Below, piece by piece: positions 25,194 through 33,551 of a DNA stretch of 64,000 nt. A program made the position numbers and the translations under genes. This DNA is from Acidobacteriota bacterium (GTDB lineage Bacteria; Acidobacteriota; Blastocatellia; Pyrinomonadales; Pyrinomonadaceae): NCBI GenBank assembly GCA_016715115.1, contig JADKBM010000013.1, forward strand, positions 531,836 through 595,835, written 5' to 3'. Under the pieces are notes generated by a model. That model did no database searches. It was not told the origin of the DNA and saw only the letters and a program-made list of their open reading frames with translations. Positions within the stretch are counted from its first letter, which is position 1. Every line of letters starts with the position of its first letter.

Positions 25194-25640
25194 TCATCTT
25201 CCGGCCGGGAGTTCCACGATGTTGAACCAATACTTTCCGAGTTCGCGCACGGTTTCGACCAAAGCGTCGAACGTAACGGGTTTGACGATGAAGGAATTGA
25301 CTCCCAGATCGTAAGAACGGACGATGTCCTCTTCCGCCTTTGAGGTGGTGAGGATGATGACCGGAATCTGTCGCAGGCTCGGGTCGGCCTTGATCTCCTC
25401 GAGCGCCTCGAAGCCGCTTTTCTTAGGCATATTGAGGTCGAGAAGAATCAGTCCCGGCCGGGCCGCATCCTCGTAACCGTTCTCACGGTTCAGGTAATGC
25501 ATCAACTGCTCGCCGTCCTCGACGGTCTTGAGCGGGTTCGCGAGTCTGTTCTCTTCGAACGCCTCTTTGACCAACAAACGATCGTCTTCGTCGTCGTCCG
25601 CCATCATAATGACGACTTCCTTGGTGTTATGGTTGCTCAT
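25194..25640 (-). CDS. Single-domain response regulator (Rcp1-like)
   Basis: 148 residues from the ATG at 25640; a further upstream start would overlap the kinase more. MMADDDEDDRLLVKEAF, LILLDLNMPKKSGFEALEEI with phospho-acceptor Asp68, VIILTTSKAEEDI and FIVKPVTFDALVE cover a complete receiver. There is no output domain. Long-helix receivers of this kind act with bacteriophytochrome-type kinases as phospho-shuttles. It overlaps the kinase by 14 bp and abuts the GGDEF-EAL gene, consistent with one operon in which it receives phosphate from the kinase. Confidence 0.92.
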   Translation of the reverse strand: MSNHNTKEVVIMMADDDEDDRLLVKEAFEENRLANPLKTVEDGEQLMHYLNRENGYEDAARPGLILLDLNMPKKSGFEALEEIKADPSLRQIPVIILTTSKAEEDIVRSYDLGVNSFIVKPVTFDALVETVRELGKYWFNIVELPAGR

Positions 25641-27834
25641 ACAATTCCTCTGCGGCACGCTGTTCGAGCGGCAATGTTATGATAAACTTCGCTCCCTTTC
25701 CGGGTGAGCTCGAAGCGGTCACGTCGCCGTTGTGGCGTTCTACGATCTTCCGGCAAACGGCAAGCCCGACACCGGATCCCTCGTACTCGCCGCGGCCGTG
25801 CAAGCGCTGAAAGACCGTGAAGATCCGGTCGAGATACTTCTCGTCGAAGCCGATACCGTTATCCTCGACAACGATCCGGCAGGCCGGAACCGCATCGGCA
25901 AGGTTCGTTGCGGGGTTCGGATCCGGGGCTTCTTCCGCGTGTACCCTGACGACCGGCAACACGTCTTTTTGATGAAACTTCAACGCGTTCCCGATGAGAT
26001 TCTGAAATAGCTGGTGCATCTGCAGTTCGTCGGCTTCGATTCGCGGAAGGTCTCCGATTTCGACCCGTGCCTTCAATTCATCGATTCGGATCTCGAGATC
26101 CGAGAGTACGTTCCCGACGACCGAGTTCAGATCAGTCGGCGTGAAGGGCCGGGCTTTCGTCGTGACCCGCGAAAAGGTCAGCAGATCGTTGATCAGCGTC
26201 TGCATCCGCAGCGACGCCTGTCGCATCCGGCGGATATAGTCGGCGCCCTCGTCGGTCAGGGACGCGGAATACTTTTGAGAAAGGCGGTCCCCGAAGGCCT
26301 GTACTTTGCGCAGCGGCTCCTGAAGGTCGTGCGAAGCGACGTACGCGAAATCCTGAAGCTCGCGGTTGCTGCGTTCGAGACGCGCGTTGTAGGAGCGAAG
26401 CCGTTGTTCGTCTTCGTTCCGTTTGGTGACGTCGCGCGAATTGACGAGAATCGCCGGCTCGTTTGAGAGCGCATCGACGAAGAACGTGTTGACGGTTTCG
26501 AGCGTTCGCCAGGAGCCGTTCTTGTGTCTGAAACGGAACTCCTTCGAAACGACGTTTCCCTCTCCGGCCAAAAGTGCCTCGAATATCGCCGTTCGTGCCG
26601 CGCCGTCGTCGGGATGAACGAGGTCGAGCGGGTTCGATCCGACGAGTTCGTCGGGTTCGTAACCGAGGACGTTCGCGATCGCCGGGCTCTCGAACCGTAT
26701 CTTCTCGTCATCGCCGACAATCGTGATCAGGTCAGAAGAGTTCTGTACGAGAGTTTGGAATCGCATCGCGCTGCGTCGTTCCAGGCTTTCCGCCTGCAGT
26801 CGGACGTTTTCGCTGTTCGAGACGATCTGGCGAAGGACGACGAGAAAAGTCAGTCCCAATGCGCCGAAAACGATAAGGCCGAGCCATTGGCCCCAGAATT
26901 CGCGGGTTTCGATCAGGAGTATCCCGAAGCCGATCGCCACCGCGAGATAGGGAAGCCAGCTGAAACCTTGGGCCTGCCACTCTGAAACTTCTGCGGTTTC
27001 TGCGGCGGCGGTCACGGGACGCGAGAGCAGACGGTGCTGATAATACGAAGCGAAAACGAGGCACCAGTTCCCGGTGATGAAAAGGATATTGATCCAGTGG
27101 CCCTTGTATTCGCCGGAAAGCGACAAATACGCGAATCCGACGTCGGCGACAAACATGTTGACGAGACCGATGATTATTATCGTCAGGGCCGTTCGATTGA
27201 TCATCAAGGCGCGCCTCATCAACACGGTGGCGATGCCGGTAAACAGAACCATATCGCCGACTGTGTATGAAACGGCGATTGCCGGAGCGACCCAATCGTC
27301 GGCCGATGCCGCGTTCGCCAACGTCGGCTGCACGACAAAACTCCAGACAGCCAGCCCTCCGCCGACCATCACGATCGCGACGTCGAGTCCGAACTTCAGA
27401 CGGCCCGATCTGTCGTAGGGCGCCGTCGGGAAGTTCAGAAGTGCCGCGAGCATAAGCGGATAAAAGGCAAGATAACCAATGTCGGCCGCGGAAGGGAAGG
27501 CTTCCTCGCCGAGGATCGAACTGTAATAAAACCAGAGAGCGCTACCGCCGAGGAAGACGACGTACGCCAGGGTGGTCAGGTGCCAGGCCCGGCGGGAGTC
27601 CGAATCAACCACCGGGTGATGCGATACGCGCCAGGTCAACACCGCGGCGACGGAGATCGTCAGCAGTTCAAGCACGTCGTTGACGGAGGAAGCGTCCGTG
27701 TCGTCAATTAAGCCGCCGCCGTGCAGAATCACGTAGGCCGCAACGACGACGCTGACGAAAGCCATCGTCAGACCGTCGAACCTGATCCGGTGAGCCGGAC
27801 TCAAAGCGGCGTCCATGGTTTGTTCATTCATCAT
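25627..27834 (-). CDS. Membrane-bound PAS-domain sensor histidine kinase
   Basis: About 735 residues from the ATGATG at 27834, which has GGGGA upstream; the longer frame from 27918 would run into the preceding gene. The N-terminal half has about ten hydrophobic helices (for example VVVAAYVILHGGG, LVFASYYQHRL) of unrecognised sensory type. A PAS domain (QNSSDLITIVGDDEKI, GYEPDELVG) precedes HisKA (FAYVASHDLQEPLRKV, His phosphoacceptor) and HATPase (NLIGNALKFH, EDNGIGF, GSGVGLAVCRKI). All catalytic boxes are intact. The HDLQEPLR motif matches light or redox regulated kinases that pair with Rcp1-like regulators. Confidence 0.92.
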   Translation of the reverse strand: MMNEQTMDAALSPAHRIRFDGLTMAFVSVVVAAYVILHGGGLIDDTDASSVNDVLELLTISVAAVLTWRVSHHPVVDSDSRRAWHLTTLAYVVFLGGSALWFYYSSILGEEAFPSAADIGYLAFYPLMLAALLNFPTAPYDRSGRLKFGLDVAIVMVGGGLAVWSFVVQPTLANAASADDWVAPAIAVSYTVGDMVLFTGIATVLMRRALMINRTALTIIIIGLVNMFVADVGFAYLSLSGEYKGHWINILFITGNWCLVFASYYQHRLLSRPVTAAAETAEVSEWQAQGFSWLPYLAVAIGFGILLIETREFWGQWLGLIVFGALGLTFLVVLRQIVSNSENVRLQAESLERRSAMRFQTLVQNSSDLITIVGDDEKIRFESPAIANVLGYEPDELVGSNPLDLVHPDDGAARTAIFEALLAGEGNVVSKEFRFRHKNGSWRTLETVNTFFVDALSNEPAILVNSRDVTKRNEDEQRLRSYNARLERSNRELQDFAYVASHDLQEPLRKVQAFGDRLSQKYSASLTDEGADYIRRMRQASLRMQTLINDLLTFSRVTTKARPFTPTDLNSVVGNVLSDLEIRIDELKARVEIGDLPRIEADELQMHQLFQNLIGNALKFHQKDVLPVVRVHAEEAPDPNPATNLADAVPACRIVVEDNGIGFDEKYLDRIFTVFQRLHGRGEYEGSGVGLAVCRKIVERHNGDVTASSSPGKGAKFIITLPLEQRAAEELYEQP

Positions 27835-27856
27835 TGCGTGATCCCCGTCGTGCGCT

Positions 27857-28546
27857 TCATCGGGTAATGCTGTAAGAAATGAAGGGCCCGTGGTTGTCGT
27901 AATCAGAATTGCCGACACTGTATCCGACGAAGAGATTGCTTCGCGTCGTCGGGTAGAAGGTGAACCCGGGCGTCAGGTAGCCGAATCTGTTTTTTCCGGT
28001 CACCCACTGCATCGAAAAGCTCACTTTGTCGTTGATTGACTGGTCATACACGAAATTCCAGCCTTTTCGCGACCCGAATTCCTTGTTGCGTCCGACGAGG
28101 GCGTATCCGCCGACGGTCACGGTCGCGCTCTTGATTTCTTTGGTGACGTTCGTATATATCATCGCAAAGGCGTCGGTGCCGGCTCTCCGGGCGACCGGAA
28201 CAAAACCGACAACGCCGCCGGCGGCCGACAAGCCGCGACGTTCGTTTTCGTAGAAGCGCCATTTCACGCTCGGCTGGATCTCGGGCGGGTATTCTGGATC
28301 GTGCGGATCGCTCATCGAAAAGCCCATTCCGAGTTCGACTTTGTGCCGAAAACCGCGCGCAAAACGTCCGCCGTACACCTGCATTCCGCCGTTGGAATGC
28401 GATTGCGTGCCCGTCCAGAAATTCCCTTCGAAATATGTTTCGCCGTCGGGAACGGTTTCCGTCCCGGTTGTCTGCGCGCCGACCTGGGTCGACGCGAGGG
28501 CTGGAAGCATTAGCAAGGCCGCCAGTAACATTGTTATTTTTCGCAT
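27857..28546 (-). CDS. Exported beta-barrel-like outer-membrane protein
   Basis: 229 residues with a signal peptide (MRKITMLLAALLMLPALA). The remainder alternates hydrophobic and polar residues in many short strands (GGMQVYGGRFARGFRHKVEL, SVKWRFYENERRGLSAAGG, LTPGFTFYPTTRSNLFVGYS), ending with the aromatic-rich FISYSITR, as expected for an outer-membrane barrel. No specific family recognised. It lies directly upstream of the kinase operon in the same direction and may share its transcript. A perfect inverted repeat, about 60 bp upstream of its start, may be an operator. Confidence 0.7.
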   Translation of the reverse strand: MRKITMLLAALLMLPALASTQVGAQTTGTETVPDGETYFEGNFWTGTQSHSNGGMQVYGGRFARGFRHKVELGMGFSMSDPHDPEYPPEIQPSVKWRFYENERRGLSAAGGVVGFVPVARRAGTDAFAMIYTNVTKEIKSATVTVGGYALVGRNKEFGSRKGWNFVYDQSINDKVSFSMQWVTGKNRFGYLTPGFTFYPTTRSNLFVGYSVGNSDYDNHGPFISYSITR

Positions 28547-28605
28547 TTTTGAAACCTCGAAACGACGTTGACCCGGGAATCGGTTTTCATTGTTCGGGCA
28601 AATTG

Positions 28606-28624
28606 AGTGACATATTCGGTCACT
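28606..28624. promoter_or_regulatory. Inverted repeat AGTGAC-N7-GTCACT
   Basis: A perfect 6-bp inverted repeat with a 7-bp spacer, 60 bp upstream of the outer-membrane protein gene on the minus strand. Size and symmetry suit a dimeric regulator site. The regulator is unknown. Confidence 0.4.
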
Positions 28625-29098
28625 TTGACCGGACTCGATTTGTCAGTCCATTCTGCGCGGACAAACCTCTTTATTTTCTGAGTCAATTGGAAACAGGGGA
28701 TTATCGGGTGATGGCTCATTGGCCGTTCGCGAAATCCGCGTTGCCGCCACATATTAGTGCAACTTCTATGCCAAGATGCCGCACCGGGCCCGCACCGGCC
28801 CGGGCAACCGGAACGAATGCACGGACGGCGCGGCAAACATCGATTCGATGCCGAAAAAACGCGCAATCCAAATCGACCAGCTCCGCCGATTTTGGTTTGG
28901 CCGAAGAGGGACGGCCAATGATTCGCTGTTTGAACTGCAACGGTGGTCGCCGGCGAATTCGTCCGAGCGATAGTTCCGGCTCCAACGGCGAAGTCGTTTT
29001 TTCCGCATACTTTCGTGGGGTCGCTACCCTCTTGCCGTTTGAAAGCCGACCGATGCCGCACTTGAAACTTTCGCGCCCCGAAACCGTAATCCGGATAA
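28625..29098. other. Intergenic region without a convincing gene
   Basis: About 470 bp between divergent genes. Frames in both directions exist but have Arg/Ser-rich composition of shadow reading frames. Nothing repeat-like was seen. It probably holds the promoters for both sides. Confidence 0.4.
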
Positions 29099-30070
29099 AT
29101 GAGAGCAGTCGTTTACGGTCCGTCACACACGCTTCAACTCGCCGAGATCGAAAAACCCGTTCCGGCCGGTGACGAAGTACTGTTGCGAGTCCGCGCCGCG
29201 GCCGTGAACCCGCTTGACGGTCATCTGCTGAAGGCCCCGCCGTGGTTGCGAAAACTGATGTTCGCGATGATCGCGACAAAGGTAAGGCGGCCCGGCGCCG
29301 ATATCTCCGGCGAGGTCGAGGCGGTCGGTCGCAATGTAACACGCTTTAAGCCCGGCGATGCGGTATTCGGAGGTTCCGGCGGCGGTGCGTTTGCCGAGTA
29401 CGCGTGCCCGCGCGAGTCGAAAGTTGTCGCAAAGCCTCCGGGTATCGGATTTGAAGCGGCGGCATGTGTCAATGTCGCGGGCATTACCGCGCTGCAAGGC
29501 CTTCGGGACGTCGCCGGTGTTGTTCCCGGCCAAAAGGTGCTGATCAACGGGGCTTCGGGGGGAGTCGGAACGTTCGCCGTGCAGATCGCAAAATGGATGG
29601 GCGCCGATGTAACCGCTGTTTGCAGCACGCGAAACGTAAATCTCGCGCGCGGCCTCGGGGCTGATCGTGTTATCGATTACACATGCGAGAATATTCTCGA
29701 GAGCGATGAACGTTTCGACGTGATCTTCGACCTCGTTTCAGACAAACCGCTGCTGGAGTTGAGGCGCATACTGACGCCGGAAGGGAAATGGATCGGCGCC
29801 GGCGTTCTCGGGGTCGACACGTCGATGATCAATATGATCGCAAGCTCTCTCAAGACTCCGTTGCTGTCTCTTTTCACCGGTCAAAAGTTCACCTCGTTCA
29901 TGGCGAAAACCGGCAGCGACGACCTGCAGGTGCTGGCAAAGCTGATCGAGACCGGCCACATTGCACCGGTCATTGACCGCACGTTTAGTCTCGACGAGGT
30001 TCCGGATGCTGTCCGCTACGTCGATACCAAACGCGCACGCGGAAAGGTCGTGATCTCGGTCGGGGAATGA
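29099..30070 (+). CDS. Quinone oxidoreductase / reticulon-4-interacting-like MDR reductase
   Basis: 323 residues. MRAVVYGPSHTLQLAEIEKP, AAVNPLDGHLLKAPPWLRKL, PGADISGEVEAVGRNVTRFK and VLINGASGGVGTFAVQIAKWMGA define the zinc-independent MDR branch, with NADPH loop ASGGVG. It resembles the NAD(P)-dependent reductase group acting on quinones or enones. No gene lies close upstream, so it is probably monocistronic. It is the third MDR enzyme in the window. Confidence 0.9.
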   Translation: MRAVVYGPSHTLQLAEIEKPVPAGDEVLLRVRAAAVNPLDGHLLKAPPWLRKLMFAMIATKVRRPGADISGEVEAVGRNVTRFKPGDAVFGGSGGGAFAEYACPRESKVVAKPPGIGFEAAACVNVAGITALQGLRDVAGVVPGQKVLINGASGGVGTFAVQIAKWMGADVTAVCSTRNVNLARGLGADRVIDYTCENILESDERFDVIFDLVSDKPLLELRRILTPEGKWIGAGVLGVDTSMINMIASSLKTPLLSLFTGQKFTSFMAKTGSDDLQVLAKLIETGHIAPVIDRTFSLDEVPDAVRYVDTKRARGKVVISVGE

Positions 30071-30230
30071 CACCCCGGCCCGCAAGCTTCTCCAAAATCA
30101 AGGGTTCGCCCGCATCGGGACTTTCCGAAGTTCAGGTCGTAAAGCAAGACAAATCACAAAAAAAGGAGCGAGGCTTGTATGAGATCTGATTCGGTGCAAC
30201 ATCTTGGATATCTCCGCGTAAGTTTGCAAT

Positions 30231-30671
30231 ATGCGATTCTTCAAATACGTTTTCACGCCAAACCATAAGAAATATGAGGGCGTTCGCCCGATAAACATCT
30301 ACTTGCTTCGGGTTCTCTATTTCCTGATGATCATCGACGTCGCGACCGAGGCTTGGCAGACGATCTTCAAACACGAAGGTCCTTGGGACCACACAAAAGC
30401 GGTCGCGTGGTGCGTCTGGGCCGCATATCCGACCTTGGGTGTTTTCGGTCTGCTGCGGCCGCTCAAGTGGCTGCCCCTGGTCATCTTTATGATCTTCTAC
30501 AAAACGCTTTGGCTTTTTGTCGTTGCTTATCCGCTTTGGCAGGCAGGCACTTTAGCACGTTCGCCGGCCGATGAAATGGCGCACGTCTTTGTCGCCGCGC
30601 CTTTTGTCGCGCTGATAGTGCCTTGGATGTACGTATTCAAGAACTTCGTTATGTGGTCAAGGCCGAAATGA
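30231..30671 (+). CDS. Four-helix membrane protein of unknown function
   Basis: 146 residues. Membrane helices lie around INIYLLRVLYFLMIIDVA, AWCVWAAYPTLGVFGLL, WLPLVIFMIFYKTLWLFVVA and HVFVAAPFVALIVPWMYVF. KWLPLVIFMIFYKTLW is a recurring segment of a conserved family without assigned role. The ATG at 30231 lacks a strong Shine-Dalgarno site. No neighbour suggests a function. Confidence 0.65.
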   Translation: MRFFKYVFTPNHKKYEGVRPINIYLLRVLYFLMIIDVATEAWQTIFKHEGPWDHTKAVAWCVWAAYPTLGVFGLLRPLKWLPLVIFMIFYKTLWLFVVAYPLWQAGTLARSPADEMAHVFVAAPFVALIVPWMYVFKNFVMWSRPK

Positions 30672-30774
30672 GCCAGCCGGTCGCGTCTGGACTTCGATCT
30701 CCGGTACGTTGAAATCTTGTTTTGGCGCCAAACAGGATGTAAATTGAGATTTCTTGGGATCATCGTAGCGACCT

Positions 30775-31242
30775 TTGTCCGGACTTTCCGCCGTATTGAA
30801 GGATGATTACGGGATAACTATGTCGTTTGGAGACATGTCGTCGTCAAACGGAAGCGATCCGTGGCAAAAATCTTATGAGAAGAATAGAAATCGGGGGCAC
30901 CACGGTGGACACGGACATTTAGGAGATCGAAGCGGTCTCGATATTGACTTCCGGTACATAAACACAAATGGGGAAAGTTTCCAGAGCACAACCGCCAGGT
31001 CAGATTCACAATTTAGCGTGGCCAACAACCAAGCCGTTTACAACGTCGCTTCGACGTTTGGCTTCACCGCTAACTATCAAGGAAATAGTCAAGGGCGGAA
31101 TAGGGGACTGACTGGGCCGCAAGCTATTGGCGGACACAACGACCACGGGCATCTCGGCTTCAGCGGGAACGGCAGGAGCCAAACAAACTCCCAAGTCGTA
31201 GTCGTGACTCAAGGTAATGTCAGGAAGTTGATCTTCAAATGA
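30775..31242 (+). CDS. Orphan LAS-type metallopeptidase-like domain (toxin-like tail)
   Basis: Up to 155 residues from a TTG at 30775, right after a stop; ATGs at 30820 and 30835 are alternatives. HGGHGHLGDRSGLDIDFRYI and GGHNDHGHLGF have the pattern H..G.D.D and HxxHxH of the LAS metallopeptidases (MepA, VanX, M15), with Zn ligands His, Asp and His in order. Such domains occur as C-terminal tips of Rhs or other polymorphic toxins. No signal peptide or Rhs core is present, so it looks like a detached tail. Composition is AT-rich compared with neighbours. Function by inference only. Confidence 0.5.
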   Translation: MSGLSAVLKDDYGITMSFGDMSSSNGSDPWQKSYEKNRNRGHHGGHGHLGDRSGLDIDFRYINTNGESFQSTTARSDSQFSVANNQAVYNVASTFGFTANYQGNSQGRNRGLTGPQAIGGHNDHGHLGFSGNGRSQTNSQVVVVTQGNVRKLIFK

Positions 31243-31274
31243 TGAATTGCATTTTGCATAAGGAGTGATGTTGC

Positions 31275-32030
31275 ATGAAAAGAATGACAGCCATTTGCTT
31301 GCTTTCAACTTTGCTGACTTCTCAGGCTTGTTCCGCCGAAATTGCGAACACGCAGGTTCCGCCGCCGAACGGTACGGAAGTAAATCGAAATGAACAACGG
31401 CGGGACGTTAATGAGAATGCAAACAGAACGAATGCTCAAAGCGAGTCGCAAACTGTGCAAGCCGATAAGTCTTCGATCAAGGATACGAAAGGCTTGATAG
31501 TCCTAAGTAACAAGTATGGCAAGAACGACTTCGTTCGTTTTTACAATGACGACGGAAGCCTTTGGTACGAATTCACATTCTATTATGACGATAGCGATGG
31601 GAAGTTTGAATACGAAAACGAAGAATTCGGCCCTTTTTCATTTCATCAGGACTATTTCGTGTTAGCTCTTAGATGCGTAGGCGAAGACAAATATCGCTAC
31701 GAAGTAATAGTCAATGAAGAAAACGGGCTGAAAAAGTTTGTCAAGAAAGATGACCCGACGCTGAAGTTTGAAACTCTCGGTGAACACATCACGAAGGTTT
31801 TTGCTATTGAATTCGACCGAGTGAAAAATCCTTTGCTGGAAGCTCCAAATGGCAAAGTTAGAAATATCGATTTGTCACCAGAATTGATTTTTCATCCTGT
31901 TGAAGTAAGAGGCGAATGGTTAAAAGTTCGCTGGGATGGATCACAACAGCCAAAAAAAGATGCCGGTTCGGGCTGGGTTAAGTGGAGGGACGATAACCAA
32001 ATCTTGGTAGAACTTTTTTACTTTGCGTGA
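31275..32030 (+). CDS. Hypothetical lipoprotein with possible SH3-like domain
   Basis: 251 residues with a lipoprotein signal (MKRMTAICLLSTLLTSQACS, lipobox SQAC) and an Asn/Gln-rich linker. The mature part is acidic and mostly beta: FVRFYNDDGSLWYEFTFYYD, then LLEAPNGKVRNIDL and EVRGEWLKVRWDGSQQ, the latter resembling bacterial SH3 domains. It lies between two toxin-like domains, so an immunity or accessory role is conceivable but not shown. It overlaps the next frame by 4 bp. AT-rich composition. Confidence 0.6.
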   Translation: MKRMTAICLLSTLLTSQACSAEIANTQVPPPNGTEVNRNEQRRDVNENANRTNAQSESQTVQADKSSIKDTKGLIVLSNKYGKNDFVRFYNDDGSLWYEFTFYYDDSDGKFEYENEEFGPFSFHQDYFVLALRCVGEDKYRYEVIVNEENGLKKFVKKDDPTLKFETLGEHITKVFAIEFDRVKNPLLEAPNGKVRNIDLSPELIFHPVEVRGEWLKVRWDGSQQPKKDAGSGWVKWRDDNQILVELFYFA

Positions 32031-32800
32031 ACTCTGCCCCCTGTCGGTTAGCAGTAACGTCGCAAATCTCGCTTGCGATTGAGAATATGACGAGCTCCGA
32101 ATTTGGCACAACTGGTATCCTCGCCTCGGATTTGTCTGGAAGCGTATCGGGGATCAATACTGGTGCGGCGTTCGCTACGATGGAATCCCTACTTGGAGAG
32201 CAGGCCAATTATGATGCAGATAATCCGGGAGCGTGGAGGGACCAACGCCGGGGTCCAGGGAATACAGATTATGTTGATTGTACCGAAACAACAGCGCGGT
32301 TGAGTATGGGGATTAATCGAGTTGATTCCCTTGACACGCTTCATGCAGGCGACGGCACTCAGGGCTTTGACGAAAGGTTTCTGCCGAGCCTGGAAAACAG
32401 GGCATTGAGCTCTCTCAGGCTGTTGGATGTCATACGATACGATGGTGGCGGTATGCCGAACAGAAGGCACTACATGACGGTGGTTTTCACCGGTGTTGAC
32501 GGAACAACTTGGGCGTTTACCCGCAGCGGAGTTAATGGTCCCGTGCGTCGCGCCGCTGGCTGCAAAAACCTATGGCTTCAAAAATCGAAACAGTCCAATT
32601 CATCGTCGATCAAATCGATCCCGATTGCTGTATGTCCTATCGCGCGATGTTCGGCGAATACTCTCTGTATTCCAAAGGCAAGGTCGTCGGAGTGGTCGCT
32701 GACGACCGGCTGTTTATCAAACCGACCGACGCCGGAAAGCAGTTTATCGGTGATTTCACCGAGGCCGCGGCATATCCCGGCGCGAAACCGTCGTTGCTGA
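32027..32800 (+). pseudogene. Truncated toxin-like domain (Cys/His, papain-like?) running into the TfoX gene
   Basis: The first about 180 residues look like real protein: GPGNTDYVDCTETTARLSMG with a lone Cys after a Gly-Asn turn, and PNRRHYMTVVFTGVDGTTWAFTRSGV with a following His, the order of a papain-like or NlpC-like cysteine peptidase as seen in toxin tails. From about 32560 the frame passes through the TfoX-N gene in the wrong frame, so the true C-terminus has been lost. A GTG at 32027 overlaps the upstream stop. I regard it as a degraded toxin module. Confidence 0.4.
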
Positions 32801-32898
32801 TCACCGACCCGATCGAGGATCGCGAATGGCTGAGCGAACTCATCAGGATCACCGAAAAAGTTCTTCCGGCGCCAAAACCGAAAAAAGCGAAAAGGTGA
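32572..32898 (+). CDS. TfoX/Sxy N-terminal domain protein
   Basis: 108 residues. ETVQFIVDQIDPDCCMSYRAMFGEYSLYSKGKVVGVVADDRLFIKPT covers the conserved TfoX-N core (MFGEYS..G..vg.i.dd.lfiK), followed by a short helical end and a Lys-rich tail. The C-terminal HTH-like TfoX domain is absent, as in many bacteria outside Proteobacteria, so a role in competence is not implied. No clear Shine-Dalgarno site precedes the ATG at 32572; the upstream toxin-like frame is broken at this point, suggesting a junction by recombination. Confidence 0.88.
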   Translation: MASKIETVQFIVDQIDPDCCMSYRAMFGEYSLYSKGKVVGVVADDRLFIKPTDAGKQFIGDFTEAAAYPGAKPSLLITDPIEDREWLSELIRITEKVLPAPKPKKAKR

Positions 32899-32957
32899 AA
32901 CGGGCATGCCCGGGCCAAACGAAAGCCGTTTGAACCCAGATTACTCATTAAAAGCAA

Positions 32958-33060
32958 TTTCCCGCGAAATACGCGAAAAACAACATCAAAAATGCCATTT
33001 TGCGCGTTTTTGGCCTGTTTCGCGGGAAAGAAATTTTCTATTACGTACGTGATTTGGGTT
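32958..33060. repeat. Palindromic dispersed element (CCCGCGAA module), copy 1
   Basis: CCCGCGAAATACGCGAAAA near 32965 and TTTCGCGGGAAAG near 33020 form opposed arms. The right end with GAAATTTTCTATTACGTACG and GATTTGGG is matched in reverse complement at 47207-47247. A decayed mobile or hairpin element. Confidence 0.6.
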
Positions 33061-33260
33061 GAACCAACCGTTCGCAGTCGGGATCGCGTCGAAACACTCA
33101 GAGGATCGCATTAACGGGCAAACGCCCGGAAAATCATTGGTATTGTTTCGCCCTGAAGGTTTCTACCTCTTTGCTCAGGATTTCCAAGCATGCGTTGTCC
33201 GGATCGATCGTCCAAACGCGGGCCGCCTGAAGGCGGAACTCCAAACGCGAAGCCTCAGAC

Positions 33261-33357
33261 AATCCGAAATCCAAAATCCAAAATCAGGAGCTTTGAATAC
33301 GGGCTTGAAGGAAATCGGCGGCAGTTTATCCACGGATGAACACGGATCGGCGGGATA
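33261..33357 (+). repeat. Heptad block followed by a 71-bp dispersed module, copy 1
   Basis: 33261-33286 is a heptad block (AATCCGAAATCCAAAATCC type). 33287-33357 (GGAGCTTTGAA to CGGGATA) is about 85 per cent identical to 47133-47204, which also directly follows a heptad block. GGATGAACACGGAT within it reappears inverted at 33425-33440. Confidence 0.75.
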
Positions 33358-33484
33358 AGATCAGATGTCTTTTCGACCGTGATGGCGCCGAATTGGTCTC
33401 AAGTCATCGTTTTCATCCCGACCCATCCGTGTTCATCTGTGTCAAGAACGGCCTGTCGCATCAATCAAGCAGGTTTTTCAAAGT

Positions 33485-33550
33485 CCCCAAATCCCAAATC
33501 CCAAATCCCAAATCCCAAATCCCAAATCCCAAATCCCAAATCCAAAATCC
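33485..33550 (+). repeat. Heptad array, CCCAAAT type
   Basis: Eight or nine nearly perfect units of CCCAAAT, ending one base before the stop codon of the convergent HMG-CoA reductase gene. Both strands are free of stop codons in every frame, so spurious long frames run through it. Confidence 0.95.
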
Positions 33551-33551
33551 G

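Noticed and set aside
28534..29061. Minus-strand frame of 175 codons in the gap before the MDR gene
   Set aside because: Arg/Cys/Ser-rich, no family motif, no ribosome binding site, and it overlaps the outer-membrane protein gene's upstream region.
32572..32898. Evidence for natural competence from the TfoX-N gene
   Set aside because: Only the N-terminal domain is present and no competence genes are in the window; such single-domain proteins occur in many non-competent bacteria.
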